Source of the DNA: Bacillota bacterium
GTDB lineage: Bacteria > Bacillota_E > Sulfobacillia > Sulfobacillales > Sulfobacillaceae
Direction of reading: 5' to 3'
Length of the DNA stretch: 5,885 bases
Assembly (NCBI GenBank): GCA_021802375.1
Contig: JAKAAL010000304.1
Span: 1 to 5,885, forward strand
Every line of letters begins with the position of its first letter. Positions within the stretch are counted from its first letter, which is position 1. Shown piece by piece: positions 4,803 through 5,885 of this stretch. Position numbers and translations under genes: made by a program. Below the pieces are notes generated by a model. That model ran no database searches. It saw nothing but the letters and a program-made list of their open reading frames with translations, and had not been told where the DNA came from.

Positions 4803-5885
4803 CCGAAACGGTTTGCGAGGAGTCTTGATGAACCACTTCCAGTGACTTTCTGGTCGCCACAATGCCAAAAGGCAGCAAGATTGCTCCGATGAGCCCCGCC
4901 GTGGCCATGTAGAAAAATGCCATCATAAAGCCTGATGCACCGAAAGCCCCATAGGCTGCCATGGCCAAAATGGGGGCAAGTGCCCCGCCCACGTGTCCCA
5001 CACCATCCGTCAAAGCCACTCCCGATGCCCGAGCGTGGGTTGAAAAGCTTTCCGCCGTCAACGCATAGAGCAGCGGAAAGAAAAACGTCAAAGCAGCCGA
5101 GAGGAAAAATCCCACAATATAGATGATAGCAGGACTAGGAACGACTCCCACGACAATCAATCCCACAACCCAAATCATGACACCGCTAACAATGGCGTAC
5201 TTTCGTTCGAACCGGTCTCCCAGCCACGCGGCTAAAAGGGATCCCACTGGATACCCAATTCCCGTGACCAACAAGAACAAAATACTGTTACTGAGAGAAT
5301 ATCCTTTGTCTACCAGAAATGTCGGAGCTAGACCCAGCCAAGCATAGTCGCTCAGATAGATGAAGATCCAGATGGCCAATAACAAGAAGAGCCGACCCAC
5401 ATAAGGTGGTTTAAACAATGCAGTGGTCGGAAACTGTTGTGCGTGAGTCTCATCCACTAGAATCTTAGGTTCGGGCAAGCGGTGCTTGAGTTTCCTTTCG
5501 GCCATCTCTTCGGCCGCATGCACAATAGATTGAGCTTCTTCTTCCCGGTGATGTGCCAATAACCACCGCGGGGATTCCGCAATATGAGTGGACCAGATGA
5601 GCGTCAGACCGCCCAAAGCCCCGGCTACAAAAAGTCCCCGCCACCCCCAGCTAAAATGGGGAACAAGCGCCAAAGCCACAAAAGGCACCACGGCAAAGCC
5701 CGAGAAAGCGAAGACATTGGCCCATCCCGTAAATCGTCCCCGAATCGGTGCGGGTGACATCTCGCTCATATACGCAGAAATGGCCGCAATTTCGGCGCCA
5801 ATTCCCATCCCGGTAATAAAACGCCAAATGATAAGCCATGTCCAGTCAAAAGAAAGGGCCGTGGCAACTGAACCGGGAAGAAGAA
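4798..5885 (-). CDS. MFS metabolite transporter, N-terminus cut by window edge
   Basis: Inner-membrane proton-coupled transporter of the major facilitator superfamily. The frame is open from the window edge (first full codon 5883-5881) to TAA at 4798: 361 residues, covering about the fourth helix onward. The ATG at 5808 is internal: sequence before it (WRFITG joined to MGIGAEIAAI) continues a conserved membrane helix. Motifs in fragment numbering: EMSPAPIRGRFTG (41-53) after helix 4, ESPRWLL (103-109) after helix 6, a charged central loop rich in Glu/Lys, GDRFERK between helices 8 and 9 (222-228), and ALTAESFSTHARASG (274-288). These match the sugar-porter and aromatic/organic-acid symporter branches; the exact substrate is not readable. 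About 80-95 residues are missing for a typical 440-460-residue member. An organic acid substrate would fit the nearby acyl-CoA ligase, but the hairpin and promoter after it suggest a separate transcript. Confidence 0.92.
   Translation of the reverse strand, partial: LLPGSVATALSFDWTWLIIWRFITGMGIGAEIAAISAYMSEMSPAPIRGRFTGWANVFAFSGFAVVPFVALALVPHFSWGWRGLFVAGALGGLTLIWSTHIAESPRWLLAHHREEEAQSIVHAAEEMAERKLKHRLPEPKILVDETHAQQFPTTALFKPPYVGRLFLLLAIWIFIYLSDYAWLGLAPTFLVDKGYSLSNSILFLLVTGIGYPVGSLLAAWLGDRFERKYAIVSGVMIWVVGLIVVGVVPSPAIIYIVGFFLSAALTFFFPLLYALTAESFSTHARASGVALTDGVGHVGGALAPILAMAAYGAFGASGFMMAFFYMATAGLIGAILLPFGIVATRKSLEVVHQDSSQTVSG

Overview
This window reads as a stretch of a bacterial chromosome of intermediate GC (roughly 50%, estimated by eye). 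All convincing genes lie on the minus strand, and three of the five are preceded by strong purine-rich Shine-Dalgarno sequences or have such a site deciding their start. This looks most like a Firmicute; a Sulfobacillus/Alicyclobacillus-type organism is a guess from overall flavour only. No RNA gene, insertion sequence, CRISPR array or phage gene was seen.

In the direction of transcription (high to low coordinates) the layout is as follows. (1) 5885-4798: a major facilitator superfamily transporter, cut by the window edge at its N-terminus, with an 11-bp perfect hairpin over its stop codon. (2) 4797-4573: an intergenic region with a good sigma-A-type promoter and a leader of about 150 nt. (3) 4572-3667: a ten-helix EamA/DMT-family permease. 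(4) 3666-3335: a non-coding region of about 330 bp with a complex hairpin and a striking 38-bp dyad. (5) 3334-2744: a TetR-family regulator whose C-terminal half resembles regulators of fatty-acid and acyl-CoA catabolism. (6) 2730-2659: a possible 23-codon small ORF. (7) 2619-1186: a 477-residue protein of the HpaB/4-hydroxybutyryl-CoA dehydratase superfamily. (8) 1104-1: an acyl-CoA synthetase (AMP-forming), cut by the window edge before its C-terminal domain.

TetR, the dehydratase-like protein and the ligase look like one transcription unit: same strand, gaps of 124 and 81 bp, and no obvious terminator between them. A reasonable reading is a regulated pathway in which an imported carboxylic acid is activated to its CoA thioester and then modified by the flavoprotein-like enzyme, with an acyl-CoA or similar ligand releasing TetR from the dyad upstream of its own gene. 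The substrate cannot be told from the sequence. The main surprise is that the dehydratase-like protein keeps many 4-hydroxybutyryl-CoA dehydratase sequence blocks but has no cysteine at all, so it cannot carry that enzyme's cysteine-ligated [4Fe-4S] cluster. It probably does different chemistry from what a name-by-homology annotation would say.
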